NCBI GenBank assembly: GCA_000723505.1 | Contig: HG934468.1 | Coordinates: 1,086,798 to 1,150,797 of the forward strand | Length of the DNA: 64,000 nt | Direction of reading: 5' to 3' | Source of the DNA: Mucinivorans hirudinis | GTDB taxonomy: Bacteria > Bacteroidota > Bacteroidia > Bacteroidales > Rikenellaceae | Part shown: one piece after another, positions 33,769 to 42,823 of the stretch | Position numbering within the stretch: position 1 is the first letter of the stretch | Layout: each line of letters begins with the position of its first letter | Notes under the pieces: model-generated | What the model was told of the DNA's origin: nothing | Databases searched by the model: none | The model's input: the letters and a program-made list of their open reading frames with translations, nothing else | Program-made: the position numbers and the translations under genes

Positions 33769-35052
33769 CTATTTACTAAGAATCTTATCCAACTCAATCT
33801 TCGATTTGAGCAGATTGAACTCCGCCGTCACCATACCGCTTGCCGCCTCCAAGTAGCTGTTATTAGCCTGAATAAGCTCCGTACTGCTCTTCATACCCAC
33901 TGTGATGGATTTCTTCATATCGCTAAGCACGCGTGATGCCAATGCCAGGTTTTTCTTCTGAACCTCGTATACATCCCACGCTAATTGGAATCCATCCAAG
34001 GATTGTTGGAACGACAGGTCGAGGTCTTGGCGTGCCTGTTGCTCTTTGTTTTTGGACTGCTGGAGCGACATACGCGCCTGCTTGACCTTGGCAGCAGTCT
34101 GTCCGCTGGTGAATATAGGCACCTGAACCGAAGCCCCAACATAGGCTGTCGTAGCATTTTGGAAGCTAAATTCAGGCATCGTGAAGTTGTGTTGCAACCC
34201 CAACTGAGCGCCTATTGTGGGCAAATATGCTGACTGTGCCAATTTTAGCAACAGACCGCTCAGAGTTACATCCATTGCCGCCATCTTTATGCCAATGTTC
34301 TCATCTTGCTTATAGTCGGTCAATGAAAGATAGTCGTCGGAAACCGCCCCTACGATAGCTACAAGATTCTCGCCAAGCTCGATGGGTTGAGTCAGAGGCA
34401 TACCAATGAGGTTTTTGAGCATATCCTGCGTATTCTTCACTTGACGCTCCACCGAATTTAGCTGTGCAAACAGCTGATTATAAGCGACCTCAATCTGATC
34501 TACCGAAGTTCTGTCTACCATACCCTGCTGTTTCATTGCTTGCATCTCTCCCAGCGTCTTTTCGATTAGTGTGAGGTTCTCGTGGAGTATGGCGCGAGTC
34601 TCGGCTGTTACCAGACATAGATAGTAGGTCTGCGCCACGGCGGCGCGTATCTCTATGGTTGCCTTCTCCACACCGAGTTTGGCAAAATCCTTATATGCCT
34701 TTGCCGACTGCAAACCCACAATATATGACCCGTTGAAAATCAACTGATTCAGAGCACCTGAAGCATTAAAGGTGTTCGCCAATCCCAATTTGACCTTCTG
34801 TTCTCCAAAGTTTATTTCGGGGATAGAGGTCAGCAGGTGCTGGTAGTTGCCCGATGCCGAGAGTTGGGGCAAACCTTGCGCCGTCGTCTCCCACACTTTA
34901 CTCAGAGCCTTGTCATAGTCAATCAACGTGTTACGAACAGTGAGGTTGTTCGACACGGCATAGTCCTGCGCCTCTGTCAAGCTCAACCTAAGTTGCGCCT
35001 GCGAGGACAATGTGCACAAAACCGCAATAAACGTTAATGCAATTCTTTTCAT
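33769..35052 (-). CDS. TolC-family outer-membrane efflux protein
   Basis: Outer-membrane channel of the efflux system, 427 residues with signal peptide MKRIALTFIAVLCTLSSQAQ. Two structural repeats of long helices are visible: LRLSLTEAQDYAVSNNLTVRN and DYDKALSKVWETTAQGLPQLSASG in the first, and VTLSGLLLKLAQSAYLPTIG with YVGASVQVPIFTSGQTAAKVKQAR in the second, the canonical OEP pattern. It starts 17 bases after the tetR stop and is followed by the adaptor gene. Confidence 0.94.
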   Translation of the reverse strand: MKRIALTFIAVLCTLSSQAQLRLSLTEAQDYAVSNNLTVRNTLIDYDKALSKVWETTAQGLPQLSASGNYQHLLTSIPEINFGEQKVKLGLANTFNASGALNQLIFNGSYIVGLQSAKAYKDFAKLGVEKATIEIRAAVAQTYYLCLVTAETRAILHENLTLIEKTLGEMQAMKQQGMVDRTSVDQIEVAYNQLFAQLNSVERQVKNTQDMLKNLIGMPLTQPIELGENLVAIVGAVSDDYLSLTDYKQDENIGIKMAAMDVTLSGLLLKLAQSAYLPTIGAQLGLQHNFTMPEFSFQNATTAYVGASVQVPIFTSGQTAAKVKQARMSLQQSKNKEQQARQDLDLSFQQSLDGFQLAWDVYEVQKKNLALASRVLSDMKKSITVGMKSSTELIQANNSYLEAASGMVTAEFNLLKSKIELDKILSK

Positions 35053-35069
35053 AATTTGATTATATTCAC

Positions 35070-35690
35070 TTATTTATTAAAAATTCGTTTAATTTCCGGC
35101 TCCAGAATCCCCGAACCCTGCGGGGTTACCAAGCCGCGCAGAATGCAGCAAAATATCTGACAAAAGGCGTTATTTAACAGCTCTTTATCCTCCTGTTTAT
35201 CCATAATATCTACCCAAAAGCTATCGAAAGTTCGGAAGATATATTGCGATATAATATTGGGGTCGAAATCGCGATGATAGAGCCCCTCTTCGATTCCCTG
35301 CTCGACATTGTGCACAAAAAACTCTCTGACCGTTTCACGGCGCAAATTATCGTATTTGGTAAATAGTTCGGGAAAGTTCTCAAAAATACTGCGGATGAGT
35401 ATGGGCGACATTTTTTTGTGCTGAAGCTCGGGGCAAGTCATCAGGGTTGTTTGAATGGTGATGGCATTCAACTCTTTGGAAGATATAAACTGCTTTATGT
35501 CTAGCAACCTCTGCTCCACAAAATAGTCCATAATTGCCGTGACCATCGCCTGTTTGTCGCTAAAATAGTTGTAGAGTGTCCGCTTTGTGATGCCCAACTT
35601 CTGCGCAATCTGCTCCATAGTTAGTCCACGAACCCCGTACTGCTCCATCAGCAAAAGCATCTGTTCAAGGTATTCCTCGCGTTTGGTCAT
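35070..35690 (-). CDS. TetR/AcrR-family transcriptional regulator of the efflux operon
   Basis: One-component repressor, 206 residues. The N-terminal helix-turn-helix is GLTMEQIAQKLGITKRTLYNYFSDKQAMV (residues about 19-47), with the conserved LYNYF of the family. The C-terminal ligand domain is divergent as usual. It is the first gene of the efflux operon, so it likely represses its own operon until a pump substrate binds. An imperfect palindrome, ATTTTCAC then GTGAAATT, near 35733-35764 upstream is a possible operator. Confidence 0.92.
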   Translation of the reverse strand: MTKREEYLEQMLLLMEQYGVRGLTMEQIAQKLGITKRTLYNYFSDKQAMVTAIMDYFVEQRLLDIKQFISSKELNAITIQTTLMTCPELQHKKMSPILIRSIFENFPELFTKYDNLRRETVREFFVHNVEQGIEEGLYHRDFDPNIISQYIFRTFDSFWVDIMDKQEDKELLNNAFCQIFCCILRGLVTPQGSGILEPEIKRIFNK

Positions 35691-35719
35691 CTTCGTTTTA
35701 TTGCAGTTTTAATACGGCG

Positions 35720-35764
35720 CAAAGGTATACAATATTTTCACATTTTCATATAATAAGTGAAATT
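35720..35764 (-). promoter_or_regulatory. -7 box and possible operator of the efflux operon
   Basis: On the minus strand TACCTTTG lies at 35727-35720, about 30 bases before the tetR ATG. Upstream of it ATTTTCAC and GTGAAATT form an imperfect inverted repeat (7 of 8 bases, spacer about 16). The wide spacer makes the operator call weak. Confidence 0.45.
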
Positions 35765-35834
35765 TTTCTGATGCTTAGTGTAACATATATACTTATATGC
35801 CCCTTTTGTGCGTTAGAGTCTCAGAGGCGGTGAG

Positions 35835-35865
35835 TTTGGCATTTAGAAAACTTTTTGTAGATTTG
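35835..35865 (+). promoter_or_regulatory. Bacteroidetes promoter of maeB
   Basis: TTTG at 35835-35838, a 19-base spacer, then TAGATTTG at 35858-35865. The leader is about 100 bases and begins with the short hairpin AGTCG-TTG-CGACT followed by TTTTTATTTTT, which looks like a weak terminator or attenuator. Confidence 0.75.
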
Positions 35866-35973
35866 TGAGTCGTTGCGACTTTTTATTTTTCGACACTCTG
35901 TTTATAATAGAAGGTTATTTTGTTGAAATTTACTTAGTTAAATGCTTTTATAACGGAATATTGTATTAAGAAA

Positions 35974-38262
35974 ATGGCAAAAATTACAAAAGAAGAGGCA
36001 CTTCAATACCACTCTGAGGGCAGAGCCGGAAAAATTGAGGTCGTACCCACGAAGCCTCACCGCACTCAACGCGATTTGTCGTTGGCATATTCTCCGGGGG
36101 TGGCAGAGCCCTGTCTCGAAATTGAGAAGAACCCCGAGGATGCCTACAAATATACATCCAAAGGCAACCTTGTGGCGGTCATCTCCAATGGCACAGCCGT
36201 GCTCGGACTCGGCGACATAGGGGCGTTGGCAGGTAAACCTGTTATGGAGGGCAAGGGGCTGCTATTCAAAATTTATGCGGGCATAGATGTCTTTGATATC
36301 GAGGTCGATGAGAAAGACCCCGACAAGTTTATTGAGACCGTCAAGGCTATCGCCCCCACTTTCGGAGGCATCAACTTGGAGGATATAAAAGCTCCCGAAT
36401 GTTTCTACATAGAGGAGCGACTGAAGGCGGAGTTGAATATTCCGCTTATGCACGACGACCAACACGGCACGGCGATTATATCATCTGCGGGTCTGCTCAA
36501 CGCACTCGAGATTGCGGGCAAACGAATTGAGGATGTCAAAATAGTGGTTAATGGTGCGGGAGCATCGGCAGTTTCGTGTACAAAGCTATATATCTCGCTC
36601 GGAGCGCGTAAGGAGAACATTGTGATGTTGGATAGCAAGGGGGTGATTTCGACAGCTCGTGAGGATTTGAATGAGTCGAAAAGAGAGTTTGCAACCACGC
36701 GCACCGACGTAAAAACGTTGGAAGAGGCGATACGAGGTGCCGATATGTTCTTGGGGCTCTCCAAGGGTAATGTGCTCACAAAGGATATGGTACGGTCGAT
36801 GGCAGCCTCGCCAATAGTATTTGCATTGGCAAATCCCACGCCCGAGATTTCGTATGAAGATGCTCTCGAATCGCGCCCCGATGCGCTCATTGCCACCGGA
36901 CGCTCGGACTATCCCAACCAGATAAACAACGTTATAGGCTTCCCATACATCTTCCGCGGGGCGCTGGATACGCGCGCAAGGACTATCAACGAGCAGATGA
37001 AGTTGGCTGCCGTTCGCGCCATTGCCGACTTAGCAAAAGAGACAGTCCCAACGGTGGTTACTGCGGCATACGATGATAGCATACTCTCCTTCGGAGCGCA
37101 ATATTTTATACCCAAGCCGGTAGACCCGCGTCTGATAACCGAGGTTTCGGAGGCGGTTGCCAAGGCGGCAATAGAGTCGGGTGTGGCGCGTAAAACCATC
37201 GAAAATTGGGAGGAGTATCGCAACTCGCTGCGTCAGTTGATGGGCTATGAGTCGCAATTTACACGTCAGATTTTCGAGCGCGCGCGTCGTGCACCTCAGC
37301 GTGTAGTCTTTGCCGAGGGTACACACCCCAATATGTTGCGTGCTGCCATTGAGGCTAAGAACGAGGGACTGTGCTTTCCTATTTTATTGGGGAATGAGGA
37401 GCGTATCGAAAAACTTGCCAAGGAGTTGGAGTTGAGCTTAGAGGGGGTGGAGATTGTGAACCTCCGCCACGACCGTGAGGCAGAGCGCAACCAACGCTAT
37501 GCCCGAATCTTGGCAGAGAAGTGCGCACGCGAGGGGGCAAACCTTGCCGAGGCTTCGGACAAGATGTATGAGCGGAACTACTTTGGTATGATGATGGTAG
37601 AGACCGGCGAAGCAGATGCTTTCATTACGGGAGTCTACACCAAATATACGAACACGATAAAGGTTGCCAAGGAGGTTATCGGCATTCGCCCCTGCTACAA
37701 GCACTTCGGAGCGATGCACATATTAAACTCGAAGAAGGGCACTTTCTTCCTTGCCGACACCCTTATCAATCGCCACCCTGACACGGAAACGCTCATCGAC
37801 ATAGCCAAGCTTGCGGACGATACTGTACGCTTTTTCAACCACGAGCCAGCAATGGCGATGCTCTCCTACTCGAACTTCGGCTCGGATAAGGACGGTAGCC
37901 CTGCTTCCGTACATCAGGTCGTAGAGTATATGCAGCAACAATACCCTCACTTGGCTATTGACGGCGAGATGCAGGTTAATTTCGCTCTCAACAAGGAGCT
38001 GCGCGATGCCACATATCCCTTTACGCGCCTTGTGGGCAAGGATGTAAACACGCTTATTTTTCCCAATTTGAGTTCGGCAAATATCACATATAAGTTTTTG
38101 CAACAAATGTGCAACGGCGAGTTGATAGGTCCTATACAGATGGGGCTGAACAAGCCTATTCACTTTACGGATATAGCATCGCCCGTGCGCGACATTGTCA
38201 ATATAACGGCTATTGCCGTCATTGATGCCATCATTCAAAAAAAGCGCGAGGAACGTTGCTAA
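35974..38262 (+). CDS. maeB: NADP-dependent malic enzyme with C-terminal phosphotransacetylase domain
   Basis: Oxidative decarboxylation of malate to pyruvate, linking the fumarate pathway with acetyl-CoA and NADPH supply. The 762 residues divide into the malic domain (about 1-160; [18 protein letters not shown] and the metal-binding [10 protein letters not shown]), the NAD(P)-binding domain (about 165-420; [12 protein letters not shown]) and a PTA-like domain (about 430-755; [22 protein letters not shown]). Such MaeB fusions have a regulatory, usually inactive, PTA part that senses acetyl-CoA. It is monocistronic with its own promoter. Confidence 0.95.
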   Translation: MAKITKEEALQYHSEGRAGKIEVVPTKPHRTQRDLSLAYSPGVAEPCLEIEKNPEDAYKYTSKGNLVAVISNGTAVLGLGDIGALAGKPVMEGKGLLFKIYAGIDVFDIEVDEKDPDKFIETVKAIAPTFGGINLEDIKAPECFYIEERLKAELNIPLMHDDQHGTAIISSAGLLNALEIAGKRIEDVKIVVNGAGASAVSCTKLYISLGARKENIVMLDSKGVISTAREDLNESKREFATTRTDVKTLEEAIRGADMFLGLSKGNVLTKDMVRSMAASPIVFALANPTPEISYEDALESRPDALIATGRSDYPNQINNVIGFPYIFRGALDTRARTINEQMKLAAVRAIADLAKETVPTVVTAAYDDSILSFGAQYFIPKPVDPRLITEVSEAVAKAAIESGVARKTIENWEEYRNSLRQLMGYESQFTRQIFERARRAPQRVVFAEGTHPNMLRAAIEAKNEGLCFPILLGNEERIEKLAKELELSLEGVEIVNLRHDREAERNQRYARILAEKCAREGANLAEASDKMYERNYFGMMMVETGEADAFITGVYTKYTNTIKVAKEVIGIRPCYKHFGAMHILNSKKGTFFLADTLINRHPDTETLIDIAKLADDTVRFFNHEPAMAMLSYSNFGSDKDGSPASVHQVVEYMQQQYPHLAIDGEMQVNFALNKELRDATYPFTRLVGKDVNTLIFPNLSSANITYKFLQQMCNGELIGPIQMGLNKPIHFTDIASPVRDIVNITAIAVIDAIIQKKREERC

Positions 38263-38328
38263 ACGGGAAGCGCACTAACACACTGTGTGCAATTCGTAGA
38301 CTCCTCTATACAAGACGACTGAGTTTGA

Positions 38329-38360
38329 TTTGGAAATTCATAAAAAAATTTATATATTTG
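38329..38360 (+). promoter_or_regulatory. Bacteroidetes promoter of the small outer-membrane protein gene
   Basis: TTTG at 38329-38332, a 20-base spacer and TATATTTG at 38353-38360. The leader is about 27 bases of A and T. Confidence 0.85.
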
Positions 38361-38392
38361 CGCGAGTCTTAATTTAATTTAATTTATTTATC

Positions 38393-38926
38393 ATGAAGAA
38401 AATTTTGATGGTAATTGTGCTTATTGCATCATTACAAACATTTAACACAGCAGCGGCTCAAGATGGCGGCAATTTCAATCAAAACATTATCAAAGCTGCT
38501 TGGTCGGATGCCACGCCCTTGGCAGTTGTAAATCTATTTACTATGGTAAACCTCGACAACTCCACCACAGTTGGAGCGTTTACCGGTGGCTACCGATACC
38601 TCACGAACAACTCACGATGGGCTTTGGGAGCTGATTTCGTCTTTACAAGTTTTACGGGTGATGACAAAATTACCAAAAAAAGGGTTACTGAAAACTACTA
38701 TATGCTGCTGCCAACGGCAGAGTATAACTACATTAAAACCCGTTCGATACGTCTTTATAGTGCGGTAGGTGCCGGTGCAGCATTAGCCAATGATGGTTAC
38801 CTTGGTTTTGCTTTTCAGGTCAATCCGGTGGGATTTAGAGTGGGGGGCAAGAACATAGCTTTCTTTACCGAATTGGGTATGGGTTTTAAGGGTTATGTTA
38901 CGGCAGGTATTGAGCTGTCTTTCTAA
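38393..38926 (+). CDS. Small outer-membrane beta-barrel protein, unknown role
   Basis: Exported protein of 177 residues, signal peptide MKKILMVIVLIASLQTFNTAAA. The mature part alternates hydrophobic strands with turns (TVGAFTGGYRYL, WALGADFVFTSF, SIRLYSAVGAGAAL, YVTAGIELSF) and ends in phenylalanine, which suits an eight-stranded outer-membrane barrel. I do not recognise a named family. It has its own strong promoter and is followed by a hairpin repeat (38942-38995), so it is expressed as a single gene and perhaps abundantly. Confidence 0.78.
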   Translation: MKKILMVIVLIASLQTFNTAAAQDGGNFNQNIIKAAWSDATPLAVVNLFTMVNLDNSTTVGAFTGGYRYLTNNSRWALGADFVFTSFTGDDKITKKRVTENYYMLLPTAEYNYIKTRSIRLYSAVGAGAALANDGYLGFAFQVNPVGFRVGGKNIAFFTELGMGFKGYVTAGIELSF

Positions 38927-38941
38927 GAATATTGTGTTTAA

Positions 38942-38995
38942 GGGGGCTTCTAATAATTCATAGTAATCTTCAAAAATGAATTATTAGAAGTCCTT
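38942..38995. repeat. Dispersed palindromic repeat, full hairpin
   Basis: GGGGGCTTCTAATAATTCAT at 38942-38961 pairs with 38976-38995 (ATGAATTATTAGAAGTCCTT) at 17 of 20 positions plus G-U pairs. Loop of 14 bases. It lies 15 bases past the stop at 38926 and probably terminates that gene. Beyond it, two GAGTTAATAA copies occupy 39009-39030, then a GC-rich stretch (39037-39100) with a possible CCGTA/TACGG hairpin precedes the next gene. Confidence 0.75.
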
Positions 38996-39164
38996 AATTA
39001 TTTGATAAAGAGTTAATAAAGAGTTAATAACCAAGCCACCCCGTAAACGTGACCCTACGGCGCGCTAAACGGAGCGTGGTGACAATACGGGCTATGGCAG
39101 CCAACACACGAGGAATAGATATTTTCGGGAAAATCAAATTAAAAAAAACTATATCCAAACTGTT

Positions 39165-40529
39165 ATGAGTAACAAAATCAATCGTAAGGATTTTTTATCA
39201 CTTACGGCAATAGCAGGGGCGGCGAGCGTGGTGAGTCTCAGCCCCATTCTTTCGGCTTGCACAGCAGCCCCGGCTGCCAAGGAGGTTGCTGGAAAACCTC
39301 TGAAAAATGCAGGCGGCTACATCCCCAATCTTACTGACAAGGCGGCAGATGGCAAAGCACTCAAAGCCGGACTTATAGGTTGTGGCGGACGCGGTAGCGG
39401 AGCTATTGCAGATTTCCTCAGGGCTGCCGACAATGTTACGATTACTGCCATATGCGATGTGCTGCCAGACAAGGTTGAGAATGTGCGCAAGCAGCTCAAA
39501 GAGAAACACAACATTGAGCTGGCGGACGAAAACTGCTTTGTTGGCTTCGATGGCTACCAAAAGGTGATTGACTCGGGCGTGGATGTTGTGCTATGCTGCA
39601 CACCTCCCGTCTTCCGCCCCGAACATTTCCGCTATGCGACAGAAAAGGGCGTTCACTCGTTCCTCGAGAAACCGATTGCAGTCGATTCCGAAGGGTATCG
39701 CTCCTGTATGGTGACCGCCAAGCAGGCACGTGCCAAGGGCTTGTCGGTGATTACGGGAACGCAACGCCACCACCAACGCCCCTATGTGGACTCCTATAAA
39801 AAGATTGTGGAAGAGGGTCTTATGGGTGAGATTACCGGAGGCACAGTCTACTGGAACGGTGGTATGTTGTGGTACAAGGAGCGGCAGCCGGGCTGGAGCG
39901 ATATGGAGGCAATGGTGCGCGACTGGGTGAACTGGAAGTGGCTCTCGGGCGACCATATTGTGGAGCAACATTGTCATAACATAGATGTGTTCCTTTGGTT
40001 TTCGGGATTAAAGCCGGTGAAGGCGACAGGCTTTGGTAGCCGTCAGCGCAGAGTTACGGGCGACCAATACGATAATTTCAGTGTAGATTTCGAGTGTGAA
40101 AACGGCGTTCACTTCCACTCAATGTGTCGTCAGATTGACGGATGCTCCAACAACGTGAGTGAGTTCCTGCAAGGGACAAAGGGCAGCTGGAGCAGTACAG
40201 ATTTTGCTATTCGCGACTTAGAAGGTAACATCCTATGGCAGTGGGACAAAGAGGCTGCCGAAAAGCAATTCCAACAACACAACCCCTATACGCTTGAGCA
40301 CGTGAACTGGATTAACCACATCCGTAGCGGTGAACCTTTGATGCAGGCTGAGGAGATGGCACTCTCGAACCTTGCTTCGATTATGGGTCGCGAGGCTGCC
40401 TATACGGGTCAAACAGTAACCTGGGACGAAATCTCAGCTGCGTCGCAAGGCTATCTGCCCGAGAAGTTAGAGTTAGGAAAGATGGATATGAGCAAATATA
40501 CGGTTGCGGTTGCGGGAAGTGGAAAATAA
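39165..40529 (+). CDS. Gfo/Idh/MocA-family oxidoreductase, exported lipoprotein
   Basis: NAD(P)-dependent sugar oxidoreductase fold, 454 residues. The N-terminus NRKDFLSLTAIAGAASVVSL then LSAC resembles Tat-type lipoprotein leaders but has only one arginine, so the export route is uncertain. The Rossmann motif is AGLIGCGGRGSGAIADFL (about 68-85), with AICDVLPDKVENV next. FLEKPIAVD is the family EKP catalytic motif, and HIVEQHCHNIDVFLWF lies in the C-terminal domain. Similar exported proteins in Bacteroidetes act on sugar derivatives, with tightly bound cofactor; the substrate is unknown. GH109 activity cannot be claimed: the YPTHGLGP motif of that family is absent here, though present in the gene at 47613. 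Confidence 0.85.
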   Translation: MSNKINRKDFLSLTAIAGAASVVSLSPILSACTAAPAAKEVAGKPLKNAGGYIPNLTDKAADGKALKAGLIGCGGRGSGAIADFLRAADNVTITAICDVLPDKVENVRKQLKEKHNIELADENCFVGFDGYQKVIDSGVDVVLCCTPPVFRPEHFRYATEKGVHSFLEKPIAVDSEGYRSCMVTAKQARAKGLSVITGTQRHHQRPYVDSYKKIVEEGLMGEITGGTVYWNGGMLWYKERQPGWSDMEAMVRDWVNWKWLSGDHIVEQHCHNIDVFLWFSGLKPVKATGFGSRQRRVTGDQYDNFSVDFECENGVHFHSMCRQIDGCSNNVSEFLQGTKGSWSSTDFAIRDLEGNILWQWDKEAAEKQFQQHNPYTLEHVNWINHIRSGEPLMQAEEMALSNLASIMGREAAYTGQTVTWDEISAASQGYLPEKLELGKMDMSKYTVAVAGSGK

Positions 40530-40633
40530 TTTTTGGAAGCGGGAAACTTTTGAGGTCAGAAGGTTTGCAATCATATAATAATTAAAACAACTGGGCTCTA
40601 CACAACCTATCAGGAGAGTAAAGCCGAGTTAAT

Positions 40634-40680
40634 AAGTAGTGAAAAATAATTAATGCGATGTTAATTCTTTTTCACTACTT
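40634..40680 (+). terminator. Long hairpin between the oxidoreductase gene and deoC
   Basis: A 20-base arm (40634-40653, starting AAGTAGTGAAAAAT) pairs with 40661-40680 with a single mismatch and a 7-base loop. Directly before it stands GCCGAGTTAATAA, the end motif of the MITE-like element. There is no run of T after the stem, so it may be a repeat remnant instead of a terminator. Confidence 0.5.
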
Positions 40681-40701
40681 AAATCCACAGAGCTTCAGAC
40701 T

Positions 40702-41406
40702 ATGAAAAATTTGAATTCCTTTTTAGATTACACATCACTCAATCAGAGTGATACACCCCAAACGATAACGGATTTCACAAATCGTATCGTTGAAGCAAAG
40801 CCTGCCGTGGCAGCAGTTTGCGTCTATTCCGCAATGGTAGAAGCGGCAGGTAATGCTCTTGTTGATACCAATATAGCTATCGCGGCGGTATGCGGTGGAT
40901 TTCCTGCACCGCAAACTTTTGTGGAGGTGAAAATGCTGGAAGTGGCAATGGCGGTGGAAAATGGGGCTGATGAGATTGATATTGTCGCAAATATAGGTGC
41001 GATGCTCGATGGTGATTTCGACCTTGCACAGAGCGAGGTGGAGATTATTGCCGCCGAGATTGACGGTGATGCCCTTCTCAAAGTCATCATCGAGAGCGGA
41101 GTGCTGAAGGACGAAAATTTGATTTATCGCGCCTCGATGTGTGCTATGCGTGGCGGAGCAGACTTTGTAAAAAGTTCTACGGGCAAGTGCGGCGATGGCG
41201 CAACGCCTGAGGCTGTGCGAACTATTTGCTGTGCAATAAAAGATTTTTATTACGAGACCGGTAAAAGGGTAGGTATTAAAGTTTCAGGTGGCATATCAAC
41301 CCGTGAGCAAGCAGAAAGTTACTACGATATTGTTGAAGAGGTGCTTGGAAAAGAGTGGCTTGAGCCCGAATTTTTCCGCATTGGCACAAGCAGATTACCA
41401 CTATGA
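40702..41406 (+). CDS. deoC: Deoxyribose-phosphate aldolase
   Basis: Class I aldolase splitting 2-deoxyribose 5-phosphate into glyceraldehyde 3-phosphate and acetaldehyde in nucleoside catabolism. The 234 residues carry the family landmarks: AVCVYSAMV near residue 38, GADEIDIVANIGAML (90-102), the Schiff-base lysine K157 in GADFVKSSTG and the second active-site lysine K193 in IKVSGGIS. It overlaps the next gene by 4 bases (ATGA), which implies coupling. Confidence 0.96.
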   Translation: MKNLNSFLDYTSLNQSDTPQTITDFTNRIVEAKPAVAAVCVYSAMVEAAGNALVDTNIAIAAVCGGFPAPQTFVEVKMLEVAMAVENGADEIDIVANIGAMLDGDFDLAQSEVEIIAAEIDGDALLKVIIESGVLKDENLIYRASMCAMRGGADFVKSSTGKCGDGATPEAVRTICCAIKDFYYETGKRVGIKVSGGISTREQAESYYDIVEEVLGKEWLEPEFFRIGTSRLPL

Positions 41407-41966
41407 ATAGTTACGAGCAGAGACTAGAACGCAGACTCATTGAGCAATGTAGGACAAGGGGTATGTTGTCGGGTGAGTTGTTGGAGGTTCAGGAGCTGTG
41501 GACGAGTTGGCAGAGCGATGCGCCAGCTTATCTTGCCGACTCTATGCCTCAATTCGACGACTATCCGGCGGCGGCTATTGCGTGGGCGGCATATTTCGGA
41601 ATGGGTGCGGCAGCACTCTGGGACGAAAATTGGGGGCGGTATTCATCAGCCGAGAGTCTATATGAGTTGATTCGTACCCCGCGAGGGTTCGATGCAATGG
41701 ACGAGTATGTGACAGAAGAGCTGTTGAAAATGGGCGGTATCGAAAGTGTGGCGTTGAGTGATTTTTTATGCTCAGCCGCTCACACGGCTTTGGCAATGAT
41801 GCGCGCCGAGGGGGTGGAGAACGGTAGCAAAGAGGCTTTTCACCTTTATGCTTCTACGGTGGCGGTTTTTTTCAGAGTCGGCGTAGCAATTTCCCTACAA
41901 AGAGCCGGCTATGCCTATCACAAAGTCAAGGTGGATTTAACGCCTTCAAGTGTGGTCTCCGATTGA
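41403..41966 (+). CDS. Conserved-looking protein of unknown function, coupled to deoC
   Basis: Cytoplasmic, mainly helical protein of 187 residues without signal peptide or membrane segment. Start ATG overlaps the deoC stop. Visible features: a charged N-terminal helix (SYEQRLERRLIEQCRTRGML), an acidic aromatic middle (DYPAAAIAWAAYFGMGAAALWDENWGRY) and a second hydrophobic helix pair (STVAVFFRVGVAISLQRAGY). I do not recognise the family. Coupling to deoC suggests a link to deoxynucleoside or aldehyde metabolism, but that is only inference. It ends before a bidirectional hairpin. Confidence 0.78.
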   Translation: MNSYEQRLERRLIEQCRTRGMLSGELLEVQELWTSWQSDAPAYLADSMPQFDDYPAAAIAWAAYFGMGAAALWDENWGRYSSAESLYELIRTPRGFDAMDEYVTEELLKMGGIESVALSDFLCSAAHTALAMMRAEGVENGSKEAFHLYASTVAVFFRVGVAISLQRAGYAYHKVKVDLTPSSVVSD

Positions 41967-42003
41967 ATGTCAGTGACCCATAGGTGGTTGCCCGCATAGA
42001 TAT

Positions 42004-42054
42004 GGGGGCTTCTAGAAATTCTCCGTTGTTATTTTGGAATTTCTGGAAGCCCCC
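42004..42054. repeat. Dispersed palindromic repeat, near-perfect hairpin, likely bidirectional terminator
   Basis: GGGGGCTTCTAGAAATTC at 42004-42021 pairs with 42037-42054 over all 18 positions, one as G-U. Loop of 15 bases. It stands between the convergent unknown gene (ends 41966) and pepE (ends 42080). It is the most intact copy in the window. Confidence 0.8.
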
Positions 42055-42079
42055 TTAATAATCAGCCTTGTCTAGGATA

Positions 42080-42784
42080 TCATTGCATCAACACACTCAA
42101 ATCATCACCCGCATTAAGCTCCAACGGCTCTTTTCCATACTCAAACAATCGCAGCTGACGCGAGCCTATTAGAGACAATTTACCATTGTCATAGAGCAAC
42201 ATACATCCTTCGCGAAGACCGGCTACCTTTGTACCCTTGTTCGCTTGCGTAAATTCGTTGATACGTTGTTCCCGTGTTTCTCCTGCGTGCCCATCGGGGT
42301 GAGCATCCAAGTAGTGCGGGTTAATCTGGAATGGAATCAGCCCTAAAGCCTTGAAAGATTGGGGCTCAACGATGGGCATATCGTTTGTAGTGCAGAGCGT
42401 AGGGCAAGCCATATTGCTACCTGCACTCCAGCCCACATACGGTGTGCCGCCACTTACTTTGGCTCGTATGGGAGCAATCAATCCGTTGTCCTGCATTGTC
42501 TTAAGCAGATTAAAGGTGTTGCCTCCGCCCACCACAATAGCCTGAGCATCATAAACTGCCTGCACGGGATTGGCACAATGGTGGATAGATTTCACCTGAA
42601 TTCCTATCTCGGCAAAGCGACTCTCCACCCGCGCTTGATAGTCGTCCCACGTGAGAGTTACGCCCGCGTAAGGGATAAACAGAACCTCCTTGACGTTTGC
42701 AAGGAATTTTTGAATCTCATATTTGGGATACTCCAAATATGCTTCACCTGCGTTGGTGGAATTACTAATTAGCAGTAGTCTCAT
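42080..42784 (-). CDS. pepE: Dipeptidase E (alpha-aspartyl dipeptidase)
   Basis: Peptidase S51 that cleaves Asp-X dipeptides in the cytoplasm. The 234 residues align without gaps to the known catalytic residues of the enterobacterial enzyme: nucleophile S120 in VGWSAGSNMAC, D135 and H157 (NPHYLD) fall at the same numbers. VVGGGNTFNLL precedes the nucleophile elbow. It is monocistronic, convergent with the deoC pair. Confidence 0.96.
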   Translation of the reverse strand: MRLLLISNSTNAGEAYLEYPKYEIQKFLANVKEVLFIPYAGVTLTWDDYQARVESRFAEIGIQVKSIHHCANPVQAVYDAQAIVVGGGNTFNLLKTMQDNGLIAPIRAKVSGGTPYVGWSAGSNMACPTLCTTNDMPIVEPQSFKALGLIPFQINPHYLDAHPDGHAGETREQRINEFTQANKGTKVAGLREGCMLLYDNGKLSLIGSRQLRLFEYGKEPLELNAGDDLSVLMQ

Positions 42785-42823
42785 TTTTAGTTGGTTGTTA
42801 TCGAAAATTTGCCGAATATATGG

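Noticed and set aside
39165-39260. Twin-arginine signal on the Gfo/Idh/MocA lipoprotein
   Set aside because: Only one arginine (NRKDFL) is present, so a Tat route cannot be claimed.
39165-40529. GH109 glycosidase call for this protein
   Set aside because: It lacks the YPTHGLGP motif that marks GH109 members; kept as a general Gfo/Idh/MocA oxidoreductase.
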